Below, one piece after another: positions 17,819-26,493 of a stretch of 64,000 bases of DNA (position 1 is the stretch's first letter; the number at the start of each line of letters is the position of its first letter). The DNA lies in contig NZ_JBDVFA010000025.1 of NCBI RefSeq assembly GCF_039941195.1, positions 22,809-86,808 on the forward strand. Reading direction: 5' to 3'. A program made the position numbers and the translations under genes. Under the pieces are notes generated by a model, which saw nothing but the letters and a program-made list of their open reading frames with translations, made no database searches and was not told the origin of the DNA. This stretch comes from Aurantibacter_A sp039941195 (GTDB lineage: Bacteria; Bacteroidota; Bacteroidia; Flavobacteriales; Flavobacteriaceae).

Positions 17819-19180
17819 ATGTTAGATGCTAAAATTTTGGTTGTGGATGATAACAAAAGTGTGTTAAGCGCACTGGAGATACTTTTACAATTTGAATATA
17901 AAACAGTGCAAACAATATCGAATCCGAATCAATTACCGTCATTTAAAGGATTGCCCGATTTCGACATAGTATTGCTCGATATGAATTTTTCGGCAGGTGT
18001 AAATACTGGAAACGAAGGATTATACTGGTTACGTGAGATTAGAAAAAAAGCACCACAAATTTCAGTGGTAATGATGACCGCTTATGGGGCAGTAGATTTA
18101 GCTGTAAAAGCATTAAAAGAAGGGGCGGCAGATTTTGTTTTAAAACCGTGGAATAATGATAAACTACTAGCAACGGTAAAATCTGCATATGAATTACGAA
18201 AATCCCGTAAGGAGATAAAGCATCTAAAGCAAAAAGAAGACAACCTTAAGCAAGTAATCAATCAGAATAAAAATGATATAATAGGTAATTCCAAAGCTTT
18301 AAACGGGGTGCTTAAATTAGTTGGTAAGGTTGCTAAAACTGATGTTAATGTTTTAGTTACTGGTGAAAATGGAACCGGAAAAGAGTTAATTGCTAGGGAG
18401 TTACATGCTTCATCTATGCGTAAAGATGAGGTGTTTATAGCCGTTGATATGGGGTCTATTTCCGAGCATCTTTTTGAAAGTGAATTGTTTGGGCATACAA
18501 AAGGATCATTTACTGATGCCAAAGAAGATCGAGCTGGAAAATTTGAAGCGGCCAATGGTGGCACTTTATTTTTAGATGAGATAGGAAACTTATCCTTGCA
18601 AACACAAGCGAAATTGTTATCTGCTATTCAGAATAGAATGGTCGTTAGGGTAGGGTCGAACAAATCCATCCCTGTTGATATTCGTTTGATATGTGCGACT
18701 AATGAGAATTTAGATAAAATGGTTGCCGATGGTCTTTTTCGCGAAGATTTGTTATACCGGATAAATACCATTTCAGTTGAAGTACCTGCCTTGCGGAACA
18801 GAGATCAGGATATTTTGGTTTTGGCTGATTTTTATTTGAAAAAATTTGCTACTAAATATGGTAAGCCAGGACTACGAATAAATCAAGATGCTCAAGAAAA
18901 ATTGTTGTCATATCCGTGGCCTGGTAATGTGCGTGAACTTTTGCATACAGTAGAGCGAGCCGTTATACTTTCAGAAGGTAACGTATTAAAATCTGAGGAT
19001 TTTTTGTTGAATATAAAACCCAATAATTCACCAGTAATTGCACTAAAAACCTTAGAGGAAATGGAAATACAAATGATTGCAAATGCATTGGAGAAACACG
19101 ATGGAAATTACAGTGCGGCAGCAGAACAGCTGGGGATTTCAAGACAAACGCTTTATAATAAAATGAAAAAAATAAAGTAA
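17819..19180 (+). CDS. NtrC-family sigma54-dependent response regulator
   Basis: 453 residues in three domains. REC spans 1-125, with phospho-acceptor Asp54 in 'VLLDMNF', conserved Thr near 87 and Lys109. AAA+ spans about 150-385, with Walker A 'GENGTGKE' (182-189), a sigma54-contact loop 'GSFTDA' (229-234) where the textbook sequence is GAFTGA, and Walker B 'TLFLDEIG' (249-256). A Fis-type HTH lies at the C-terminus ('AAEQLGISRQTLYNKMKK'). It should activate the -24/-12 promoters of the adjacent export operon. It is divergent from tolC and co-transcribed with the kinase 50 bp downstream. Confidence 0.95.
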   Translation: MLDAKILVVDDNKSVLSALEILLQFEYKTVQTISNPNQLPSFKGLPDFDIVLLDMNFSAGVNTGNEGLYWLREIRKKAPQISVVMMTAYGAVDLAVKALKEGAADFVLKPWNNDKLLATVKSAYELRKSRKEIKHLKQKEDNLKQVINQNKNDIIGNSKALNGVLKLVGKVAKTDVNVLVTGENGTGKELIARELHASSMRKDEVFIAVDMGSISEHLFESELFGHTKGSFTDAKEDRAGKFEAANGGTLFLDEIGNLSLQTQAKLLSAIQNRMVVRVGSNKSIPVDIRLICATNENLDKMVADGLFREDLLYRINTISVEVPALRNRDQDILVLADFYLKKFATKYGKPGLRINQDAQEKLLSYPWPGNVRELLHTVERAVILSEGNVLKSEDFLLNIKPNNSPVIALKTLEEMEIQMIANALEKHDGNYSAAAEQLGISRQTLYNKMKKIK

Positions 19181-19230
19181 TTCCAAAATTTAAATGACAT
19201 CAATAAAGTATTTTAATTTGAAAAATAACA

Positions 19231-20580
19231 ATGGTAAGTAGAAGCATTTATTTACAACTTGTAGCCCGCATTGTTTTAATTGCTGCTGCAGCTCTTTGTG
19301 TAGGTTTTTTCTTTTTTGGAAAAAAGTACATTCTAGCTTGTTTGTTTTTAGTTTTATTGATAATACTCACATCATCCTTAATTCATTATGTAAATCAGAC
19401 AAATAGAAAGATTGCTTATTTTTTTGATGCTATAAAAAATGAAGATTTTACCCTGCGTTTTCCTGAAAAATTAAGTGTAAAATCGCTGGAAGAATTGAAT
19501 CATAGTCTGAATATGTTAAATGAAATGGTTCAAGATATTCATTTAAAAAAGCAAGCGCAAGAACAGTACTATCAGGAAATTATTAAACAAGCAGATATAG
19601 GAATTTTAACTGTAAATGATAAGGGACATATACTTTTTGCTAATGCTACAGTTGAAAAATTATTCAATTATACGCCCTTAAATCATATCAAACAATTAGC
19701 TCAGGTAGATCAGAATTTATATGCTTTGTTTGAAGAATTAAGGCCTTTTGAAAGTAAGTTAGTCCAGTTGTCTAACGAACGCGAGAAAAAGCAATTAACC
19801 CTAAAATCTACTTCAATATCTTTTGAAGATAAGGAGCTATTATTGGTTGTAGTACAGGATATTGACAAAGAATTGGATGAAAAAGAAACCGATTCTTGGG
19901 TGAAGTTAATTCGTGTACTTACACATGAAATAATGAATACAATTACACCAATAACTTCTATATCTGAATCTATTTTAAAGTATTACAAAACGGATACGGG
20001 GCTTTTAACTAAAGAAACTATAGAGGAGAGTCATATCATAAATACAACTAAAGGTCTTGAAGTAATAAGAGAGCAGGGTAGTGATTTAATGGAATTTGTT
20101 CAGTCGTATCGCAGTATTTTAAGTATGCCAAAACCTGATAAAAGCCTTATAAAAGCAGACCGTTTATTAGATAAAGTAAAAGTACTTATGGATCAAGAGA
20201 ATGGAAATGGAAGTGTAACATTTGATATTATCGTAAACCCTTTGGATCTTGAACTATTTATTGATGAAAAACAGATTTTGCAAATTTTAATCAACCTTAC
20301 AAAAAATGCTATGCAATCATTGAAAGGTACAAAAGATGGAAAAATAAAAATTATTGCCGCGATGTCGACAAATGGTGAAAAGTACATTCAGGTTTTAGAC
20401 AATGGTCCTGGTATATCGGCAGATTTAATAGATGAAATTTTTGTCCCGTTTTTCACGACAAAGGAGACAGGTACAGGAATAGGATTAAGTTTGTCCAAAC
20501 AAATAATGCACTTACACGGGGGCACAATTAAGGCACATTCAATACCTAATAAGCAGACGTCATTTTTATTAGTTTTTTAA
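19231..20580 (+). CDS. Membrane-bound sensor histidine kinase (NtrY/AtoS-like)
   Basis: 449 residues. Two N-terminal helices (about 8-26 and 32-53) leave almost no periplasmic loop, so it probably senses a membrane or cytoplasmic signal. A linker and a PAS-like domain (about 110-210) follow. The phospho-acceptor His is in 'RVLTHEIMNTITPI' near 230. The ATPase domain has an N-box 'ILINLTKNAMQSL', G1 'DNGPGIS' and G2 'GTGIGLSLSKQIMHLHGG'. It is the cognate partner of the upstream regulator by position. The near absence of a sensor loop fits a system that detects envelope stress or transporter state (inference). Confidence 0.92.
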   Translation: MVSRSIYLQLVARIVLIAAAALCVGFFFFGKKYILACLFLVLLIILTSSLIHYVNQTNRKIAYFFDAIKNEDFTLRFPEKLSVKSLEELNHSLNMLNEMVQDIHLKKQAQEQYYQEIIKQADIGILTVNDKGHILFANATVEKLFNYTPLNHIKQLAQVDQNLYALFEELRPFESKLVQLSNEREKKQLTLKSTSISFEDKELLLVVVQDIDKELDEKETDSWVKLIRVLTHEIMNTITPITSISESILKYYKTDTGLLTKETIEESHIINTTKGLEVIREQGSDLMEFVQSYRSILSMPKPDKSLIKADRLLDKVKVLMDQENGNGSVTFDIIVNPLDLELFIDEKQILQILINLTKNAMQSLKGTKDGKIKIIAAMSTNGEKYIQVLDNGPGISADLIDEIFVPFFTTKETGTGIGLSLSKQIMHLHGGTIKAHSIPNKQTSFLLVF

Positions 20581-20670
20581 TACTTTCTTTTATTTTCTTA
20601 AAATGATAGATTATGCTCGATATTATTAGCATAAAAACACAGTTTTATTTCCGAATATGGAAAAGAATTC

Positions 20671-20678
20671 TATATTTG
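20671..20678 (+). promoter_or_regulatory. Bacteroidota-type -7 box of the uronate operon
   Basis: TATATTTG is an exact match to TAnnTTTG. No clear -33 TTTG is present. The start should fall around 20685, leaving a leader of about 170 nt. An imperfect dyad TTTCCGAATATGGAAA (20648-20663) lies where an activator or second repressor could bind. Confidence 0.55.
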
Positions 20679-20692
20679 CGTTAACGTTAACG
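20679..20692. promoter_or_regulatory. LacI-type operator palindrome over the uronate promoter start
   Basis: CGTTAACGTTAACG is a perfect 14-bp palindrome with the central CG typical of LacI-family operators. It abuts the -7 box and covers the expected transcription start, the position for steric repression. No LacI or GntR gene is in this window, so the regulator must be elsewhere. Confidence 0.65.
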
Positions 20693-20855
20693 AAATTATA
20701 GTTATTTCGATACGGAAGTTTTTCAACCGACTTATAGAAGCACTCGTTTTTATTTCTTTAGAAGCTAATAATATTGCGAAATACTTTTATGCACGAATTT
20801 TATATGGTTGAAAAAGGGGCAATTAAAATGATAGTGATTTAATAAAATATAAAGA

Positions 20856-21677
20856 ATGAAGAAAACTGACTTATTTAATATTTCTGGAAAAGTGATTGTA
20901 GTTACAGGGGGTGCGGGAGCACTAGGTGGTAATATGGCCTCTTATTTGTTGACTCAAGGAGCAAAAATTGTAATACTAGATTTATTTCCAGAAAGCGTAA
21001 CTAAAAGAGTTGGTGAATTAAAGGACATTGGTGCAGATGTTTTCGGTATAGCCGGTAGTGTTTTAGATCAGGAGCATTTAGAAAAAGCTAAGAATGAGAT
21101 TCTTGAAAAATGGGGACAAATAGATGTTTTAATTAATGCGGCAGGTGGAAACATGCCGGGTGCAACAATTGGTGTTGACCAAACTATTTTTGATCTTAAG
21201 ATGGATGATTTTAAGAAGGTTTCTGAATTGAATCTTAATGGATCAGTCTTACCTTCTATGGTTTTTGGAGAAGTAATGGCTAACCAACGTTCTGGTAGTA
21301 TTATTAATATTTCTTCAATGACAGCTACACAAGCGGTAACTAGAGTAGTGGGTTATTCTGCCTCAAAAGCAGCTATTGATATTTTCACAAAATGGATGGC
21401 TACTGAAATGGCTATTAAATTTGAAGGAAGTGTGCGTGTAAATGCAATTGCTCCTGGTTTCTTTATTGGCAATCAAAACCGTGCATTATTAACAAATGAA
21501 GATGGTAGTTATACGGATAGAGGAAATACGATTATAGACAATACACCAATGAAACGTTTTGGTGATGCCGACGAATTGAATGGAGCGATTCACTGGTTAA
21601 TGAGTGATGCTGCATCTTTTGTAACAGGTACAATTGTACCAATTGATGGTGGATTTAGTGCGTTTAGCGGAGTGTAA
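20856..21677 (+). CDS. SDR-family D-mannonate oxidoreductase (fructuronate reductase-type)
   Basis: 273 residues of a classical short-chain dehydrogenase. The cofactor motif is 'TGGAGALGG' near 18-26, 'NAAGG' follows beta-4, the catalytic Ser is in 'INISSMTA' and the catalytic pair is 'YSASK'. The C-terminus has the SDR motif 'FVTGTIVPIDGGF'. In Bacteroidota, SDRs of this type sit beside uxuA and replace the long-chain UxuB, interconverting D-fructuronate and D-mannonate. The direct neighbour here is mannonate dehydratase, which supports that role; the exact substrate is inferred from context. Confidence 0.88.
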   Translation: MKKTDLFNISGKVIVVTGGAGALGGNMASYLLTQGAKIVILDLFPESVTKRVGELKDIGADVFGIAGSVLDQEHLEKAKNEILEKWGQIDVLINAAGGNMPGATIGVDQTIFDLKMDDFKKVSELNLNGSVLPSMVFGEVMANQRSGSIINISSMTATQAVTRVVGYSASKAAIDIFTKWMATEMAIKFEGSVRVNAIAPGFFIGNQNRALLTNEDGSYTDRGNTIIDNTPMKRFGDADELNGAIHWLMSDAASFVTGTIVPIDGGFSAFSGV

Positions 21678-21696
21678 ATTAATTTAGGAAGATCAA

Positions 21697-22878
21697 ATGA
21701 AAATGCAACAAACTTGGAGATGGTACGGTCCGAATGACCCAGTCTCATTAATAGATATAGTACAAGCGGGTGCAACAGGTGTTGTTTCGGCATTACATCA
21801 AATACCTAATGGACAAGTATGGTCCGTTGAGGCGATTAAAGAGCGTAAAAACATTATTGAAGCAGCCGGATTAGCGTGGAGTGTTGTTGAAAGTATACCG
21901 GTACATGAAAATATAAAAACTCGTTCTGGAGATTTTCAGAAATATATCGAAAATTATAAAACAAGTATTCAAAATTTGGCTAGTTGCGGAATTAATATTG
22001 TGTGCTATAATTTTATGCCCGTTTTAGATTGGACAAGAACCTCTTTAGACTTCGAAGTTGAAGATGGTTCAAAAGCTTTACTTTTTGAAGTAATAGCATT
22101 TGCAGCTTTTGAGCTTTATTTATTAAAAAGACCTGGTGCAGAAGACCAATATACAGAGGCTCAAAAACAAGAAGCAAAAACATATTTCGAATCACTAACG
22201 GAGACTGATAAAGAAGTTTTAATTAACAATATTATAGCTGGCCTGCCTGGAGCTGAAGAAGGCTATACATTAGATCAATTTCAACAAATACTAGATACTT
22301 ATTCTGAAATTGACGCACAACAACTCCGGGAAAATTTAGTCTCTTTCTTAAAAGAAATAATACCCGTAGCTTCAGAAAATAAGGTGATGATGTGCATTCA
22401 CCCAGATGATCCACCATATCCAATATTAGGGTTACCGCGAGTTGTAAGCACAGAAGAAGATTACGCTTATCTTTTTGAGCAAGTTCCAAATATCTCAAAT
22501 GGCATTACATTTTGTACAGGGTCTTTAGGTGTTAGAGGGGATAATAATTTGGTGCAGATAGTTAAAAGGTTTGCAGATCGCGTACACTTCTTGCATTTAA
22601 GAAGTACTAAACGAGATGCTCAAGGAAATTTCTATGAAGCCAATCACTTAGAAGGTGATGTAGATATGTTTGGCGTAATTAAAGCAGTTTTAATTGAGCA
22701 GAAAAGAAGAGTAGCAGAAGGCAGGTCGGATGCTTCAATTCCAATGCGACCCGATCATGGACATCAAATGCTTGACGATTTAAATAAAAAAACGAATCCG
22801 GGTTACTCTGGAATAGGAAGACTGAGAGGTTTGGCTGAGTTAAGGGGATTGGAACACGGTATTTATAATTCTTTATAA
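21697..22878 (+). CDS. uxuA: Mannonate dehydratase
   Basis: 393 residues, the same length as E. coli UxuA. It opens with 'TWRWYGPNDPVSLIDIVQAG', the family signature, and keeps 'GINIVCYNFMPVLDWTRT', 'CIHPDDPP', 'TFCTGSLGVRGDNN' and 'MRPDHGHQMLDD', which carry metal and substrate ligands. It converts D-mannonate to 2-keto-3-deoxygluconate (KDG). It lies 19 bp after the SDR gene and 23 bp before the aldolase gene, in one operon. An ATG two codons downstream is an equally possible start. Confidence 0.96.
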   Translation: MKMQQTWRWYGPNDPVSLIDIVQAGATGVVSALHQIPNGQVWSVEAIKERKNIIEAAGLAWSVVESIPVHENIKTRSGDFQKYIENYKTSIQNLASCGINIVCYNFMPVLDWTRTSLDFEVEDGSKALLFEVIAFAAFELYLLKRPGAEDQYTEAQKQEAKTYFESLTETDKEVLINNIIAGLPGAEEGYTLDQFQQILDTYSEIDAQQLRENLVSFLKEIIPVASENKVMMCIHPDDPPYPILGLPRVVSTEEDYAYLFEQVPNISNGITFCTGSLGVRGDNNLVQIVKRFADRVHFLHLRSTKRDAQGNFYEANHLEGDVDMFGVIKAVLIEQKRRVAEGRSDASIPMRPDHGHQMLDDLNKKTNPGYSGIGRLRGLAELRGLEHGIYNSL

Positions 22879-22901
22879 ATCGCGATAAATTAAGATTTAA
22901 A

Positions 22902-23576
22902 ATGGCACAATATTCAAGAATTGAAGTTGCAAGGGTGATGAAGGAAACTGGTATGGTACCTTTGTTTTATCATCCAGATATTGAACTTGGAAAAAAAGTA
23001 CTCAAAGCATGTTATGATGGTGGAGCGCGTTTATTAGAATTTACGGCGAGAGGAGATTTTGCTTTTGAAGTATTTCGAGAATTAAATAAGTATGCCATAA
23101 AAGATTTACCGGGAATGATAATGGGCGTAGGTTCGATTACAGATGCCGGTGCCGCTTCATTTTTTATGCAAATGGGTGCGAACTTTATTGTTACTCCTTC
23201 TTTAAGGGAAGATATCGCTAGGGTTTGCAATCGCAGAAAAGTATTATGGTCGCCAGGTTGTGGATCTTTAACCGAAATCAATAATGCAGAAGAATTAGGT
23301 TGTGAAATTGTAAAGTTATTTCCAGGTTCAACATATGGGCCAGGTTTTGTGAAAGCAATTAAAGGTCCTCAACCATGGACAAGCGTTATGCCGACAGGTG
23401 GCGTTTCTACAGAAGAATCAAATTTAAAAGGTTGGTTTGATGCGGGAGTTACTTGTGTTGGTATGGGGTCGCAATTAATAAGTAAAGATGTACTTGCTTC
23501 TGGCGATTTTAAGAAACTGGAAGAAACAGTTAAGAATACACTTTCATTAATCAAAAGTCTTCAAAATATAAAATAG
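22902..23576 (+). CDS. kdgA: KDPG/KHG aldolase family protein
   Basis: 224 residues, a class I aldolase barrel. The Schiff-base Lys is in 'IVKLFPGSTYGPGFVKAIKG', and the Glu/Arg pair of the active site is in 'LLEFTARGD'. 'MPTGGVSTEESN' forms the phosphate-binding loop. It would cleave KDPG to pyruvate and glyceraldehyde-3-phosphate. No KDG kinase is encoded in the operon, so either the kinase is elsewhere or this enzyme accepts unphosphorylated KDG. The stop codon overlaps the GTG start of dctP by one base (TAGTG). Confidence 0.93.
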   Translation: MAQYSRIEVARVMKETGMVPLFYHPDIELGKKVLKACYDGGARLLEFTARGDFAFEVFRELNKYAIKDLPGMIMGVGSITDAGAASFFMQMGANFIVTPSLREDIARVCNRRKVLWSPGCGSLTEINNAEELGCEIVKLFPGSTYGPGFVKAIKGPQPWTSVMPTGGVSTEESNLKGWFDAGVTCVGMGSQLISKDVLASGDFKKLEETVKNTLSLIKSLQNIK

Positions 23577-24580
23577 TGATTAAGCAATTAAAACAATATA
23601 ATTTTAAAAGGCTTTGGTTTATTTTGGTTGTAGTAATCATAACAACAACCATACAATCTTGCGCGACCACGGGTAATAAGAAGGTTCTCTATTTCGCTCA
23701 CTCTTTACCAACGTCACATCCAGTACATAAGGGAATTATGGCGATGCAAGAATCATTGAATGAAAAATCTGGTGGAAAGTTACAGATAAAGATATTCCCC
23801 GATGGGCAGTTGGGTTCAGAACGTGAAGCTTTAGAGCTTTTACAAATAGGAAGTATAGCAATGACTAAGGTAAGTGCCTCTGCATTGTCCAATTTTGCAC
23901 CAGAATATCAGATAACAGTAATTCCATATTTGTTTCGAGATAGTGAACATTTGTTTCGCAATTTAGAAGGAGAAGTTGGTAAGCAATTGTTAGAAGGTGG
24001 AACCGAATATTTATTACGTGGCATATGTTTTTATGATGCCGGTGCACGTAGTTTTTACACCAAGGATAGACCTGTAAATTCACCAGCTGATTTAGATGGA
24101 TTAAAAGTAAGAGTTCAAAATGATCAAATGTCTGTGAGTATGGCGAATTCTTTAGGTGCTTCGGCCACGCCAATGGCTTTTGGTGAATTGTATACTGCCT
24201 TGCAACAAAATGTAGTTGATGGTGCAGAGAATAATATTCCATCTTTTGTAAGCTCAAATCACTTTGAAGTATGCAAGTATTACATATTTGATGAACATAC
24301 GATGGTGCCTGATGTTGTAATAATTGGCACCAAGTTTTGGGATTTACTATCAGATCAAGAAAAAGAATGGTTAGAAGCTGCGGCAAAGGAAAGTGTTGCG
24401 AAACAGAAACAATACTGGGCAGAAACTGTAGAAGAAAACATGAAAATGTTGAAAGAAGCAGGAGTGGAGTTTATCTATCCTGATAAAGCTCCCTTTGTAG
24501 AAAAATCAAAACCAGTAATGGAACGTTTGATGGAGGATCCAAAATTAAAAACAATCATAGATAAAATAAATTCCAACTAA
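23576..24580 (+). CDS. dctP: TRAP transporter substrate-binding lipoprotein DctP
   Basis: 334 residues starting at GTG in the junction TAGTG. The N-terminus is a membrane segment ending in a lipobox-like 'TTIQSC', so the binding protein is probably a lipoprotein tethered in the periplasm, unlike the free DctP of Proteobacteria. DctP signatures include 'LGSEREALELLQIG', 'DLDGLKVRVQND' and 'ALQQNVVDGAENN'. The conserved Arg that binds the ligand carboxylate is in 'LKVRV'. The operon context makes a hexuronate the likely ligand. Confidence 0.93.
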   Translation: MIKQLKQYNFKRLWFILVVVIITTTIQSCATTGNKKVLYFAHSLPTSHPVHKGIMAMQESLNEKSGGKLQIKIFPDGQLGSEREALELLQIGSIAMTKVSASALSNFAPEYQITVIPYLFRDSEHLFRNLEGEVGKQLLEGGTEYLLRGICFYDAGARSFYTKDRPVNSPADLDGLKVRVQNDQMSVSMANSLGASATPMAFGELYTALQQNVVDGAENNIPSFVSSNHFEVCKYYIFDEHTMVPDVVIIGTKFWDLLSDQEKEWLEAAAKESVAKQKQYWAETVEENMKMLKEAGVEFIYPDKAPFVEKSKPVMERLMEDPKLKTIIDKINSN

Positions 24581-25050
24581 TGGAGAAGGCCTATCAGTTG
24601 TTAAACAAAATAATAGAAAACTTATTGGTGGTCATCTTTGGGCTATTGGTAATAGATGTAGTGTGGCAAGTAGTGTCTCGTTATGTCGTTGGACAGTCGA
24701 GTTCATTTACTGAAGAATTTGCTCGTTTTTCACTAATCTGGTTAACAGTATTAGGAGCAGCTTATATCAATGGACAAAGAGAAGGTCACTTATCGATGGA
24801 TTTTCTATTGTCCAAACTCACTGAAGAGAAGCGGAATAAAAGAAAGAAAATAATTCAAATTTTAATGGCTGTATTCGCTTTTATTATCATGATAGTAGGC
24901 GGAGGTAATTTGGTGTACACTACTTTAACCTTAGGTCAGGTATCATCAGCATTACAAGTGCCTTTGGGAATTGTTTATGCTATAGTACCGATTTCTGGGA
25001 TGATGATTCTATTTTTTTCAATTTATAATATCAAGAAACTAAACTTTTAA
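24580..25050 (+). CDS. dctQ: TRAP transporter small permease DctQ
   Basis: 156 residues with four predicted helices. 'SRYVVGQSSSFTEEFARFSLIW' includes the conserved E-E-x-A-R region of DctQ, followed by 'LGAAYINGQREGHLSMDFLL'. It stabilises the large permease DctM. Its ATG overlaps the TAA of dctP (TAATG), indicating translational coupling. Confidence 0.93.
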   Translation: MEKAYQLLNKIIENLLVVIFGLLVIDVVWQVVSRYVVGQSSSFTEEFARFSLIWLTVLGAAYINGQREGHLSMDFLLSKLTEEKRNKRKKIIQILMAVFAFIIMIVGGGNLVYTTLTLGQVSSALQVPLGIVYAIVPISGMMILFFSIYNIKKLNF

Positions 25051-25052
25051 AT

Positions 25053-26363
25053 ATGAGCATTGAGACTATTAGCATACTTGTTCTTTTTCTAAGTTTTATT
25101 GGTTTGTTAGCCTACGGAGTACCCGTAGCGTACGCCATTGGAATATCAACAACCCTAACATTAGTATTGAACATCGCATTTTTACCAGCGACAACTACAG
25201 CTGCACAACGGATGACCACAGGCATTGATAATTTTGCACTACTGGCGATTCCATTTTTTATATTGGCAGGAGAACTGATGAATACGGGGGGGATTGCAAA
25301 GCGACTCATCGATTTTGCCAAGTCTTTAATTGGTAGTTTACCTGGCGGATTAGCTTTTGTTAATATTATCGCAGCGATGCTTTTTGGAGCAATATCTGGA
25401 TCAGCAGTAGCAGCTGCATCGGCTATTGGAAGTACACTTACCGAAAAGATGGAAAGTGAAGGTTATCCAAGAGAGTTTAGTGCTGCCGTGAACATAAGCT
25501 CTTCAACTACAGGATTGTTAATTCCTCCGAGTAATGTCCTTATAATTTTTGCCTTAGCTAGTGGGGGTACAGCCTCCGTAGCAGCACTTTTTATTGCAGG
25601 TTATTTACCGGGACTACTGGTAGGTTTAGCGCTTATGATAATGGTATATATCTATGCTATAAAAAAGGGGTTGCCTAGAGCGAAAAGAGTAAGTTTTAAA
25701 CAATTGTTTTTAGATTTTAGAAGAGCAATTTTGAGTTTAACACTATTGGTAATAGTAGTTGGAGGGATAGTAATAGGTGTTTTTACAGCCACAGAGGCAG
25801 CAGCAATAGCAGTAGTTTATGCGATGCTATTAGGTTTTATCAATAAAGAATTAAAGTTTAGTGATTTTAAACCATTGTTATTACGCAGTGCGCGAACAAC
25901 AGCAATTGTGATGTTTTTAATTGCGACCTCAATGGCAATGTCTTGGTTGTTTTCTTTTGAAGGCATTCCGCAAATGTTGACTTCTGCCTTGTTAGATAAT
26001 GTGAGCAACCCAATAGTTATATTTTTAATGATAAATATAATATTGTTGTTGGTAGGAACCTTTATGGATATGACCCCAGCAGTATTAATTTTCACTCCTA
26101 TCTTTTTACCAGTAGCGATGGCTTTGGGAATGCACCCAGTTCAATTTGGTATGATAATAGTATTGAATTTATGTATTGGTGTTTGTACACCCCCGGTAGG
26201 AACCTTGCTCTTTGTGGGTAGTGGTGTGGCGAAAGTACCCGTCACCAAAGTTATTAAACCTTTATTGCCTTTATTAGGAGTTATGGTGTTAGTACTAATG
26301 ATCATTACATACTTCCCAGAAGTATCGCTTTGGCTTCCGAGAGCATTTGGACTAATTGATTAA
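25053..26363 (+). CDS. dctM: TRAP transporter large permease DctM
   Basis: 436 residues, about 12 helices, typical of DctM, the sodium-coupled transport subunit. Recognisable stretches are 'NFALLAIPFFILAGELMNTG', 'AAMLFGAISGSAVAAASAIG' and 'MDMTPAVLIFTPIFLPVA'. It begins 2 bp after the dctQ stop. The run of seven G at 25286-25292 encodes T-G-G and is unusual in this AT-rich sequence. The gene ends the uronate operon and faces the convergent aldehyde dehydrogenase gene. Confidence 0.95.
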   Translation: MSIETISILVLFLSFIGLLAYGVPVAYAIGISTTLTLVLNIAFLPATTTAAQRMTTGIDNFALLAIPFFILAGELMNTGGIAKRLIDFAKSLIGSLPGGLAFVNIIAAMLFGAISGSAVAAASAIGSTLTEKMESEGYPREFSAAVNISSSTTGLLIPPSNVLIIFALASGGTASVAALFIAGYLPGLLVGLALMIMVYIYAIKKGLPRAKRVSFKQLFLDFRRAILSLTLLVIVVGGIVIGVFTATEAAAIAVVYAMLLGFINKELKFSDFKPLLLRSARTTAIVMFLIATSMAMSWLFSFEGIPQMLTSALLDNVSNPIVIFLMINIILLLVGTFMDMTPAVLIFTPIFLPVAMALGMHPVQFGMIIVLNLCIGVCTPPVGTLLFVGSGVAKVPVTKVIKPLLPLLGVMVLVLMIITYFPEVSLWLPRAFGLID

Positions 26364-26493
26364 TTTTTCTTCTCGATTCAACCGCTAAAGAAGCGACCAC
26401 TCGAAGTATCTTTGATTCACTTTTTTAGTTAGATCGAGTGATTTTACTTTGCGTGTAGCGAAGAAATAAAATTTTAAGTAGATTACTTTCTCG

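Noticed and set aside
20611..20634. TTATGCT/AGCATAA hairpin after the kinase gene as a terminator
   Set aside because: The stem is AT-rich with a 10-nt loop and no T-run follows; it is only a possible weak terminator.
20789..20842. 17-codon frame (MHEFYMVEKGAIKMIVI) before the uronate operon as a real gene
   Set aside because: Nothing beyond an ATG and stop supports it and no attenuator structure is evident; mentioned only as a possibility.
23865..24386. Long antisense frame (173 codons) opposite dctP
   Set aside because: Its product has no recognisable domain and the plus-strand frame is an unambiguous DctP; it is a coding shadow.
26398..26440. CACTCGA/TCGAGTG dyad between dctM and the aldehyde dehydrogenase gene as a terminator
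   Set aside because: Only a 7-bp stem with a 29-nt loop and no adjoining T-run on either strand; too weak to call.
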